Source of the DNA: Conidiobolus incongruus B7586
Lineage: Eukaryota; Entomophthoromycota; Entomophthoromycetes; Entomophthorales; Conidiobolaceae
Assembly: GCA_000697335.1 (NCBI GenBank)
Contig: JNEM01014870.1
Coordinates: 1-44,295, forward strand
DNA: 44,295 bases
Reading direction: 5' to 3'
The position numbers were made by a program, and so were the translations under genes. This document shows positions 11,850 through 23,990 of the stretch, piece by piece. How positions within the stretch are numbered: position 1 is the stretch's first letter; every line of letters begins with the position of its first letter. The notes under the pieces were generated by a model, which worked only from the letters and a program-made list of their open reading frames with translations, was not told where the DNA came from and searched no databases.

Positions 11850-14188
11850 GGGGTTTCGGTTTTAAATTCAAATGTGAAACCTGAAAAATTCCTAATGCAT
11901 AAAAATGCTTTAAGGTGATTTATGCACATATGATTACAAGATGAAATCATCGGATGAAATTTTAGTTTATTCCGTCTTCCAACCTAATACTTTACCACAT
12001 GTGAAACTCTCTCATATCAATTTTGGAAATTGGATTACCTGTTGAGATATCAGTTATTAATTATTTTGAGGCAATTTTTATTCAGTTGTATAGTTGAAAA
12101 TAAATATTTTGTCTTTGCCATATGCTTATATATATAATATGAAAAAAAGTTCAATATTCTAATAAAACATCACAATATCTACAGTATAATGAACATATTC
12201 CATTATTATTAGATTTATTACAATAATGATTCAAGGTTTAAAATTCCTCACATTGATAAATTTGATTAAACTAAATAATTCAAATTAATTAATCCATTTG
12301 GGTATTTCTATCATCATTAAAAATTTACTCATATCCTAGAAAAATTTATTCTAACAATTTTTAGTTTTGATAAAGTAAAATTAAAAAAAATGAATAAAAA
12401 TGATGAAATATCGTATTTAATTTTATAGAAATAAAAATAGATAATTGACTATTTTAATAAGTATAATTAAATCCTCATAACACCTAGCTTAATATACTAG
12501 TAATTAAATTATACTTGTTAAGAGACTAGTTCTTAAAATTCCTATCTATAATTCTATAAAATTGATTTAACTTTAAATTAATCAAATAGTTTATACTTTT
12601 AAAGTGAATCACATAAATATCATTAATTTAACTAATAAACTTGGTTCCTCTTTTTTTTACTTAATTTTTACTATTTTTTTGGTTATTATAATTATTTCTA
12701 AGATTGAGACTATATCTATCAATATTATATTGATACTATTAAGTATAAAACCTAATATATCTATATTAACTTATTTGTCTACAATGCTTAAAAACTTTGT
12801 TTACTGATATATTAACTTACCACATAGACTTTAAATTAAGTCTTCCTCTACACTATATTGATTTTATCACCTATTATTCATAGAATAATCTTTGATAAAA
12901 TATACTATTTAAAAAAATAATGAAGTAAAATAATATTAATTTTTGAGTAAGAATTTGATATATTAGTGTTTATGTAGATATTAACATTATTATATTCATA
13001 TAATCAATTTTAGTATTTTTCTATTGGGTTGAATATGAAATTTTTTTAATTTTTCAAACTTCATCATTCTTACATTCCCATAGAATAATAAACACATTAG
13101 TTTAATATATTATACAATGAGAAAATTGAAAAACTTATTAGTTAATAGTATTGAATTGAATAGAAATGTGTAACTTGTAATAGTTATATTACAAATATAA
13201 TTCAACGAATATCCTTATAAAAATCAAATTTGTTAACAACAAATTGTAATAAATAGAAATTAACTCAATATCAGCAATTTAATTCAAGTAATATTTGGAA
13301 TAGTAATTAATTAGAACAAATATGTATTCTTTATGATATTTTATAAATAAGTTTATTTTATCCTATTATATTGATGAATATTATATATAATCCAAGTATT
13401 AGGTAAGGTTTTGGAAATTATAAATAGGGACAAAATTCCAAATTTCATTGATATATTAAAATAATATTATTAAAGAATTTCAAAATGTTGGTAATAATTA
13501 TCAATAAATAAATCATGCAATCAATCAAAATGATTTAGGATAATTTCAATTTTGGTAATATATATATTTGAATATTATATCAGAGATAAAATAAAAAAAT
13601 ATTATTTGTATATATTAAATTTGGATTGATATATATTTAACTTCATCTCAAATAATATACTCAAAACAGTATTAGAAGCTTGGATTGAACTAAAGCTTGA
13701 TTAATTTGATGATTAAGATTTCATTATTTATATTTAGAATTTCCACTTATAATGAAAATTTAATAATTGTATCAATCTATTCTTCTAACTGAACTCTCTC
13801 CCATCCATTCCCAAAACACTCAATGGGGAATATTTTAGGTGAATATATTTATTTGAAACTATTTAACATTTGAAATATGATCGATATATTTATAATTTAC
13901 ACTGATTATTCAATATTCGGATCAGATTCACAATAAATTGGATAATTGGTAATTGATATTCAATTTCAATTAGGATATCATGTATAATTAATAAAATATT
14001 ATTAATAGCAAGTATTCAAAACAAATTTTAATAAATTACTCCCTCTTATGAAGAACCAAAACTAGATCATTTTATTTTTTAGAATATTCAAACAATTTTC
14101 TAAAATTTAGTTATTCAATTCACACAAAAATCACTAATCCATCTACTTGGATTAACTATCTCATCATATTCACTATACATATAAAAGA
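11850..14188. other. Intergenic, no gene supported
   Basis: Promoter-side sequence of the acyl-CoA synthetase, then AT-rich DNA. An open stretch near 12,604-12,807 is hydrophobic and low-complexity (isoleucine- and leucine-rich) with no ATG start. Its surroundings differ slightly in texture (more C/T runs, 12,470-12,900), but I could not match it to the repeats elsewhere in the window. Confidence 0.5.
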
Positions 14189-14399
14189 ATGGATCCTAAT
14201 TTGAAGTTGGTAGATTGGCTCAAACTGTGAGGTCTCTAGAAATACACTTGATATCACCATATTAATTTTAAATATTGGTTGATTAAATTGAAAGTTTGGA
14301 TTTTCTTGTTCCGACAGTGTGGTGATCAATATACTTACAATTCCTCCTATAATTGTTATATTGTTTATTTACAGTCAATGTATATTGAATATATATTGA
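14189..14399 (+). CDS. Doubtful 39-residue two-exon ORF with one membrane segment
   Basis: An ATG at 14189 opens MDPNLKLVDWLKL. A GTGAGG donor at 14227 and a CCGACAG acceptor at 14317 remove 91 nt, and the joined frame continues VVINILTIPPIIVILFIY to TGA at 14397. The product would be a 39-residue single-pass membrane peptide. No family is recognised. The start context and donor are reasonable, but an AT-rich genome throws up such combinations by chance. It might equally be the first exons of a decayed gene. Confidence 0.2.
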
Positions 14400-16839
14400 T
14401 TTTTCCTTTTGAGAATCCTAAAATTTCTATAAATGCATCCTAAAAATACCAAACAAAAACACCAATTGTGATTCCATATTAAAAATTGATCAAACCCATA
14501 ACTTCTCATTGAAAACATCTGAAATATAAATTATCATCATAAAACATATTAAATCAGATCTCCTTGAATATTAACTCGTTTGGTTAATGGCCCAAATTTA
14601 TTAACAACTAATATTAAATTCAACCGGATATATATTAATTTACTATGATCTTTATTTTTCAAACAATTTTTCTCAATATATTTTTGAAAAATATAGAATA
14701 GCTATGATCTTCGAGTAACTTAAAAAATGCAGTCAGATATACTATAAAAATATTAGTATTCAAATATACACTTTTATCGGATATCAATTTACCAAGCTCT
14801 AATTGATCTTGGAGATAATCTTGCAGAAATTTTTTTTTCAAAACAATGGTTTTATTTTATCCAATTTCAAGTAAACAATACTTTAGACGAACTAATGTTG
14901 AATCTTAAATTTCTAATATTCATTGATTGATTTTTCGAGTAGTTGTAGTTTTTCCTCAAATTTGAAATTTGTTTATGGATTAGCTTAAACCCAGAATAAT
15001 TATTTTTATGCGAAATATTTTCAAAAAATTATTTTTAAATGAATTGAAGTCAGAACCAATGATTACTCAAAACTCAAAAACTTTAAAGCTATAATATAAT
15101 TCGAGCTCTTATAATAACTTATGTATGTCAAAATGATGCTTTAATTCGCATTCAACAAATAAATTTTTAACTATCTAATATGTTATTATGATATAAATAG
15201 ATTATCATAGATATCAAACAAATTGATATATTTTAAATAGCGTTTGAAATAATTATACTTATACCATTTACTTTGAACAATATAGTGATGGTATTTTACC
15301 ATATATGGCATCATAGAAATATATTTAACAATTAAATCGATTTTTTAAGCATTGGCTCTCTAGTAAAATTATTAAGTCACTAACTATATTATGAACTTTA
15401 AATACCAATAATTTATTTCATTAACAATGCTTTAACAATTAAGCTGAATCTTACAAATATGAATTATTAATATGCCATAAATCGTTACTACTATATTTTA
15501 TATTAATTACTCTGTTATAAATAATATAATAAATTTCAACCACATATTTAATATCAGAATAATACATTGGATAACTGATTAGGGATTTTGAATATGATAG
15601 GTATACTATCAATATTTTTAGAAATTTATTATTGGATTGTTTATTTGACGAAGGCATGTTGTTTAATCATTTAATGATGTTCGCTATTTATTGTCACTAC
15701 GGTTTATAACAACCAAATATACAAATATATCAAATATATAATTTATGAATTATATTATCTAATCAGTAATTAAAAAGCTCATTTATCATATTTATTATAT
15801 AAATTACTAATGAAACTAATAATATTTTGGAAAAGAAAGAGATAAACAATATTGGCTAGTAGATATATTAAATTAATATATATACAATATATTTATAAAC
15901 AAAATATATAGGAGTTCAAAGGATTTATTCTTTGATTGAATATTTATTCTCAATTTTATCGCTCAGTTGCAATTGTCAAAATTAGACTTTTTTGGAAATT
16001 ATATTTAAATCAAAACCATTTTAAAATCAATATACTATAATCATATAATTTGAATAAAAGTTTCATTGAAATTGTTAAATCGTTCATTATCATCGTGCTT
16101 TTTCCTGATTAGAGACTTATATTACTTGAAAAAAATTTTTAGTTGAATATTTTATTTAATTTTTCAATTAAATCTTATAATTTCAATGCCATTGATATTT
16201 AAATTAAATTCATTTATATCTATCAATTCTGAAAAATTGTTTATATTTTTAGAGATATCATAATAAAATTTACTGAATGCTCCACATATACTCACTAGAT
16301 ATAAATACTTAATTAGAGCTGATAAATTGCAGATCAGTATATCTTGGTATCAAATCATTAGATCTGAGTTTATTATAAAATGATTTTATTATTTTCAAAT
16401 TCACAAATTTATATTTTACAATATCTCACATTCATTTGAGTTAATTCACAATTTCTTACAACAAATCAATAGTTTAATCAAATATTAGGTCATCAGATCT
16501 CAAATAATCTTTGACAAAATTTGATATTTAGTTTGATTGAGTTACCATTCCTGAATATTATCAATAATTTTCCAATAGATTTCTTCTAATATTAGTATTT
16601 GAAATAATTTTCAAATTTTTGATGTTTAAATTTGACTTCATTGCATATCCAAGTACTTTGGTCATTTTAAATTTATTTCAATATTTTAGTCGGTATATAT
16701 ATTTATATTTAATAGTTGGAATATTTAGAATAAACCTGAGTTAGTCAAGATAAATATATTATATAATTAAAACTCTTCTGTAAATACTAAAAATCATTCA
16801 TTTTCAACATTCAATTAGACCAAAGATACATTTAAATAT
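14400..16839. other. Intergenic, no gene supported
   Basis: AT-rich throughout. Short minus-strand frames near 14,659-14,841 (non-ATG) and 15,451-15,657 (ATG, 68 codons) have no family features and compositions expected from AT-rich DNA. No repeat copy was recognised. Confidence 0.5.
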
Positions 16840-18660
16840 TTAATAAATAACAATTTTATCATAGAGTTGATAAAGTCCATCCTTATAGTGAACTTTAAGA
16901 GCAAGTCTCTTCACCTTCATGGTAGTTTTAGCAAGTCCATTCTCTAAATTAGGCTGAATAGGCTCAATAATGAAACCTTTGACTTATCTAAATTCCAGGA
17001 ATTCTTTCTGTTTACTACATATTTAATCAAATTTAGAATCAGAACATCTTGTGTTTGGGAATCCGAGCATAATTCCTCTAATGTTGTTTCCCTGTCTCCA
17101 GCTATAGATAGCGCTCATGAGACCAAAACACCTGGATCTGCAAAGACAACAGCAACAAGACAATTTCGACTCGGGTTACCATATACTCAATTCATTTAAA
17201 GGATTGAATTAGTTAAATAATCTCCTTCAATTTGCTCAGGTGAAATATATTCTCTTTGGCTCAACCTCAAAATATGCATTTTAGGATCAATGAACATTAA
17301 TATACTCGACTCTGTGATAGTTTCTATATCTCCGGCAGCATAAATTCCACCGCGATCTAATCCTTCCTTTCATTCTTGCTCATATTTCTAATAGTCTTTT
17401 GTAATATTACTTCCTCTGATCAGAATTTGCATAGCCTTTTGATTGGAGCTGATTTAGTAAGCATATATATGATACTGCACTTAGCTGCTTCTTTATTTAT
17501 AATATATCAATTAGTCCTAGAACAGGTCTGCTGTGCTCTTTCCCTGCTTGTAATTCTCTAGAATCAAATGTGATATTGAAAATATGTTTTTGAGTTAAAG
17601 TGCCATTATTAATTTTAGCAAAAATTCCTCAATATATTTTATTATATAATCTAGGAAGACTAACAAATGCCCTTGGCCTCAATAGCTTGAGATTCTCAAA
17701 AAGTTTGTTTCATTGGACCATATTCCAATAACTTTGCCATTAACGAAATTTATATAAGTTGCTAATTTCTCCATAATGTAGGACAGAGGTAGATAATACA
17801 AATGTGACTTTTCATCTTTGAAATTATACATTGATATTTAGAATAAATTCAGGATTTGCTATGATATTGGTGTTTGTTATCATCGCTCCTTTAGCTTTGC
17901 CAGCAGTCCCAGAAATATAGCAAAAAACTACAGTTTGACATAGTTACTGAATATATATTTTTGAATTTAAATATCCCAATAATTGGCCTCATTCAAATAA
18001 TAAATATGAATCCCTTTACTCGCCGCGTAATAACGTAAGACATGAGAAGCAGTCGCTGAAGGCGCATCTTTAGGAAGCAGATCCATAATGATAATTACTT
18101 TGAGCTTTGAAACACCATTCTTTTTCCCGAACGATCAATATATCATATCACCATGTGAAACTACAATTTTGGACTTAGAATGATTCAATACATATTCTAA
18201 ACATTTTCTCCAATGGTATGGAACAGCTTTACTGTTGTAATATTCATTATAAATCAAACTAAGTCAGTTAAGAGTCGTTCAATGCGGTTAGGATCATATA
18301 TTCAGATAGTTTTTGATGAATCTAGACTTTCAATATTACCTTGAGGAGTATCACGTAAAATACTATTCCTTATCGTATATATATATCAACCTAGTTCTGA
18401 GATTAGTTTTTGTCTTTCCAACCTTATAGAAAGTGAAAAATTTAAAAATTTCCTACTTCACTAATTCTAGGGTTTGAACAACATTGATCTGACAATTTTC
18501 TATCTGAATACTTTCTATACTCTATAATCGATTTTGATTTAAATTTTTTAATCATAAATTTGACAGATTGATTATCTAATTATGTTTTGAGTTTATATAA
18601 AATCTCATGACTTTCTGAATTTGGCTTTAAAATTCTATGTTGACAATTAACACAATGTAT
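16840..18660 (-). pseudogene. Decayed second copy of the long-chain acyl-CoA synthetase
   Basis: Colinear with the live gene at 9597-11789 and on the same strand. The minus strand reads LYDKIV at the old C-terminus (stop at 16840-16842). Near 17,880-17,925 it has a degraded nucleotide loop, YISGTAGKAKGAM, against YTSGTTGRPKGAM in the live copy. The old exon 2 at about 18,590-18,655 reads ILKPNSESHEILY against IFKPHPESHKTVY. Sequence matching the live intron 2 region is still present between the exon 2 and exon 3 parts, so this arose by DNA duplication and not from a retrocopied mRNA. About 190 nt holding the GYGSTET motif are missing near 17,435, and many stops and frameshifts occur. Divergence by eye is large, so the duplication or the death of the copy is old. 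Confidence 0.92.
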
Positions 18661-18934
18661 ACAACCAAATTTGTCTAAATTTGATCAAATTTTATCACCC
18701 TCGCCTAACTCTTGCATGGAGCCTAGAAACCCCAAGTAAGTAAACTACAACACTAATCCTGGAAGACTGGCTAGTTTGACTGTTACCTAGTGAAAAAGTA
18801 TGTCCCAAGTGATATTAATATCTTTATGCATTTTTAAATAACGATATAAATATTTAAAAATCATATTTCATTGAACAAATATTTGGTAAGATTTTCAATC
18901 ACCATATACTTTGCTTATATGATATTACTTTAGA
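18661..18934. other. Spacer between dead ligase and repeat
   Basis: The segment 18,690-18,800 is less AT-rich and could hold remains of the first exon of the dead acyl-CoA synthetase, but I cannot align it convincingly. Confidence 0.3.
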
Positions 18935-20200
18935 TTTTAAATAATAAGCCTTTTTTGAGATAGAAAAAAAATAAGCATTTTAATATATAATTTACAAAAA
19001 TAAAAATAAAATATAAAGTTGATACTTTCATTAATTATTAATAACTTTATACTATATCTTTAATAAACTTCTAACACCTAAAAAATAACTCTTTTAATAA
19101 AGTTTGTAGTTTAATATTTCAGAAATTAATTAAATTTATTGGCAAAATTTTTTTCCAATAAACTGATTATTTAATTGCTTAAACCAGTTATAGTTATATA
19201 TGTTATAATCTGGTTAATATAATAGATATGATCGTTTTTTCTAAATATCTTTCATTAGAAATTTTTTATATATTTTGTTTAATATATTTTATAATTATCT
19301 TATAAAATAATTAATATCTAAATTATATAAAAATATCAATTATAAATATTTTTTTTCAAAAAATTAATATTATATAATTTTTAAAAAGATTAATAATAAT
19401 AACATATGCTATTATATTCTATTATCATAATTAACAATTACTTATAAAAAAATAATTAATATCTTAGAAATTATAAAGGATATAATTTTAACTTAATATT
19501 TTGATTTTTATTTTAATAAAAACCTATATAACAAGATTTATGATTTATTAATTTTAATAATTAATAAATAAAGCCTTGTTTTTTGATTATACCTTAGTAG
19601 GTTTTATTTAGTTATAGCTATATTAGTTTTTTTAAATATAAATCAAATGATATAATATTTTTTTATATTTTGATCAAAAAAAACTAGGTTTAGACTTTAA
19701 TATATATATATAATATATTTATATAATTAATATTAAAAAACTTAAAACTATTTAAATGAATTAAAAAGATATTTTTTAAAATATTTTCTCATTTTATTAT
19801 TAAATCAGAAAGTCATAGTTAAAATTAGTTTTTTAGTTTTTAATAAGATTTAAATAGGTTTCTTAGTTTTGAGAATAATTATCATAATAATAAATAACTA
19901 ATTTAAATTAAAAACTATATATTTATAAATAATATAGATATTTAATAAATTTAATAGGTTTATGGTCAAACTTTACTAATATACTAATAAAAAACATTTA
20001 ATAATCAATATTTAAGTAAAAATGAATTAAATAATAAATTTTCAAAAGTTAATTTTTTAATAAAAAATTTATAAATTCATATATTTAATTTAAGGCCAAA
20101 TATTTTCCTATTTATTATATTTATATACTATTTATTTTGAATAAAATAATATATTGAAGAAATTGAAAATTAATAATTTTCCATTTTTGATTTTAATATA
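18935..20200 (-). repeat. AT-rich dispersed repeat, copy A (inverted relative to copy B)
   Basis: Its reverse complement matches 35,150-36,445 along nearly its whole length. Corresponding blocks are 18,935-19,025 with 36,355-36,440, 19,040-19,140 with 36,245-36,350, 19,180-19,260 with 36,120-36,195, 19,587-19,640 with 35,712-35,775, 19,955-20,035 with 35,330-35,395, and 20,065-20,190 with 35,165-35,300. The order is colinear. All frames are closed. A weaker match near 20,735-20,840 may be a further fragment. The element class is unknown. Confidence 0.75.
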
Positions 20201-23200
20201 AAATTAAATTTTTTATTTTAGAATTTAAAAAATTAATAATTTTAAAAATTAAATATTAAATTTAAATACTTTTTGAATAATATTTTTTTTAAATTTGAAA
20301 TTATATATCTAATATTAAGAAATTATACTAAATTAAATATTATTTGTATCAGCTATTTTTAAGTTATATATGACTTTAAATAACTATTCTGAATATTGAA
20401 TTAATTAAATAAGACTTTGGATAATTATTTTCAAATTTATCTATATATTAAATTGATAAAAAATTCTCCAATAGAAATATTATAGATAATTATATAAAGT
20501 TTGTAATTATTTATACCTTTATCATATATATATATATATATATTATTTAGAGCAAAATATATATTTGAATAATTATAAATTAAATAATTCTAATTTAATA
20601 ATATTTTAGTTATAATTCCATAAAGACTGAAGTTATATATATTTATTATTTATAATAACCTGATATATTTAATCTTTATTTAAAATATATTATATACTAT
20701 GAATTATAATCTAATTATATATTATTATCAATAAAATTAAATAATAAAGCATTTATGAATTACCAAAACCTTTCTAGGTTTTACTTTTAAATATTAACTA
20801 TATATTTTTAATTTTTTTAATTTGATTTATATTTATTTAAATTATTATTATTCTAAAATAATATAAGTAAGTTGAATATATTTTATTTTGTTTTTTGAAT
20901 TTAATTTAATTTGATTTTTTCTTAATATTATTATTTAGAAGCTATTTATTAATTGATATATTAAATATTTTTTAAATATATTATAATAATTTTTTAAAAT
21001 TATATCAATTTAAAAAACCTATAATATTAAGTTATATTGGTTATTTAAATGTTATATATAATAGTTCTTATAAATTTATAATTAAAGATATTAAGATTAT
21101 TCCAAATTATAAAAAAATATCATTATATTATAGTGATTTTAATAAATAAATTTATAATTAATAGTCGTTGGTAATTTATAATATTTTTAAATAATATTAA
21201 ATATTCAATTAATTTTGAAATTTATTTCACAAGTATATTAAAAATAATAGAAATTGGTGAAATATGCTATTATAAAAAATTAATCTAATATATTTTTAAT
21301 TCCATAAATGATTTGAATAATTATTGATTAAAATTTCAATATATTATTTTGGAACATATTATAAACAAATCTTTGATCAATATCAATAAACACAATATAA
21401 AAATATAATATAAAAATTTTTATTAATACAATCCTTAAAATCTTTATATTATGAATAAATCTTATAATTACAGCTAATTATGATGAAAATATTAACCTTA
21501 ATATAATTTAAATTAAATATTAATATTATAATTGAATTCCAATTTTACATTATATTATTATGTTGGATTTTTAATCACAGAGTTTGTAAATAAATTAACA
21601 AATTTTCATTAAATTTCAGAATAGTTGAAAATAGAGAGTGTTATCTGTATTGTATAATATTTTATTTTTTTTAATGAAGTATATAGGTCAATATCAAACA
21701 ATATTGAAATATGCTTTAGTTTTTTCGAGTATCAAATATTCAAAGAAAATATATTAGTTAAAAATTATAACAATTTAATATCCATTTTAAGTATAAAGCT
21801 CATAATATCGAATTCTATTTATTAAATACATGTTTAAAGTTAGTATTATAGATATTTGAATATACATATTATTCAATAGATAACTAGACAATTTTTAAAT
21901 TAAACTTGATAATTCCAACAGAGTCATTACCATTATTATATTAGTATTTCAAAGATATTATGTTGATAATTGATTACCACAAAACCAAAATTACTAATAG
22001 TTTGGTTACAAATAATTTTCTTCACACATTAATTTATATATTTGAATTATTTTAAATTGAATTCTCCAATGAGTGGTTCCTAAGTAGGGTATTACTTTGT
22101 TTCAAATTGGACCAAATTATTATGTTCAGCTGTTTTTTTTTATCTTTTAATAATAAAATATAATTCACAATCACATAAAATATGATATTGATATCTATAG
22201 TAAAATGATTTATTTTTATATGTAATATATATTTCATTAATGATAGTTCAGATTGAATTTATAACTCTTGATTTTAGTATATTTATGAAATCGAGTTTAA
22301 AAATATATAATTAATAGTAATACCTTAAGAAGAATCTCACATATAGAATAAAATTTTTGTTTGATATATATTAGTTGAAAAAAAAATAATTGATAAAAAC
22401 AATTTATAGATTTTGTGATTAAAAAATTAATATTATATCATCAAAGTGAATATTAAACTATTTTAACCCAAAATATTTTTATAAGTGATAGAAAAAGAAA
22501 ATGCGAAGATAAAAATTTATAAATACTCCGTTCGTAAAATGACATTTTACTCTATATTGATAAAAATTAAATTTTTAATTTTACCTATTTCTCATACATT
22601 GAAAAATAAGCTACTAAAATTAATTATATTATTAATATCTGAAACACTTGAAATACAAATAATAATTATCATATACTGTATCTTGTCTTCATTACAATAA
22701 AATACTAATAAAGGAACTATATTTAATTTCAACCACATTCTTGGATTTTGGTAATATTGAAATTACTTGATATAATTGATTAAATTATTAAATATAATTA
22801 TTCAAGTGAGAATTATCAGTCATCATAATACAGAAACTTACTAAAAGGAAATAAAAGAATCGTGTACTGGTGATAATTATTTCATTAACATTACATTATA
22901 TATTAATAATAATTTATCCATCAAACCTCTGATAAAATTATAACTAAAGTGACTTGTTATGATAGATGTTTTGGGTTATAAACTTGATAAAATAAGAATT
23001 ATTTCCTAAATATATTTATTGTTAAAAGTCCTAAGCAATATGTTATTAAACCTTTAACCAATTTCCCTTGACATTTTTAATCAATTACAAGTTAATAATG
23101 ATCAGAGTTGGGGATTAAATCATTCATTTATCCAAGTAACTAGAAACTTGAAGTAAATTCATAGTATATTTATTTATATTATTATATTATTATATTAATA

Positions 23201-23798
23201 TGAAAATAAGATACTATTAAAAAATATGATATCATTTAATTTATTTCCGTTTTTCTTTAATAATATTAAATTTACAAAAAATTCATTCAGAGAAATTGAA
23301 AATATTATGAGATATCACTAGATTCTTTTAATAACTAAAAATTTTAGATTCAAGATTAGTATATTCATTACATGAATAAATAATGGCCGGAGAATATAGA
23401 AAGAATATAATGAATGGCATCATTGTAAAGATATTTATACTATAATACTAAAAGTAAATTGCATACTGATTGGCTCAAAAAATAATTTTAAAATTAGGTA
23501 GAGAAATAAGCGCTTGTCATGAAAATTATCAAATAAATCAATTATTAAATAACAATAATTAAGTTAGTTTAAACATAAATAAACCGGTAACATAGATATT
23601 AATTTAAAAGAAAATAAAAATCAATAACAAGTGCTAATTTTACCATTGTGCTGCATATAAGTGATTGATTCATCCACTCATACCAAAAATGCTATGTTAG
23701 TTTAAATTGTCCCGCTCCCATTTGAAAATTCACATGGTTAAACATTGACCTCACCCAAAAAACTAACCCACAATCCAAAATCAAAAGATTTTCTCAAG
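20201..23798. other. AT-rich spacer and ADE6 upstream region
   Basis: No gene supported. It is the most AT-rich part of the window to about 22,000, with a perfect (AT)10 run at 20,524-20,543. From about 23,600 composition relaxes into the ADE6 promoter. An inverted CCAAT (ATTGG) lies near 23,469. Confidence 0.5.
20524..20543. repeat. (AT)10 microsatellite
   Basis: Twenty perfectly alternating A and T bases. It is one of several short AT runs in the spacer. Confidence 0.8.
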
Positions 23799-23806
23799 TA
23801 TAAAAG
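23799..23806 (+). promoter_or_regulatory. TATA box of ADE6
   Basis: TATAAAAG lies 192 bp before the ADE6 ATG. A strong acceptor-like TATTTAG sits at 23,973-23,979, 11 nt before the ATG, and GTAACA or GTATCT donor-like sites lie 100-140 nt earlier. A 5'UTR intron is therefore possible and would explain the distance. I saw no TGACTC element of the yeast purine regulon. Confidence 0.45.
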
Positions 23807-23990
23807 AGAGGTCAAATTCTGATCCACTGTCAGTACAGTATCTAATCGTCACTCAATTTAAACCATTAATACAGTAACAAAGGGTCTTTTAAATAAGCTT
23901 ATAGATCATCATATCTATTGATTTAAAAGAAACCATTACTTACAATTTACTTTATTACTTTGAATATTTGCATATTTAGATTATCCTAAA

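Noticed and set aside
12604-12807. 67-codon hydrophobic frame
   Set aside because: No ATG, low-complexity Ile/Leu composition expected from AT-rich DNA.
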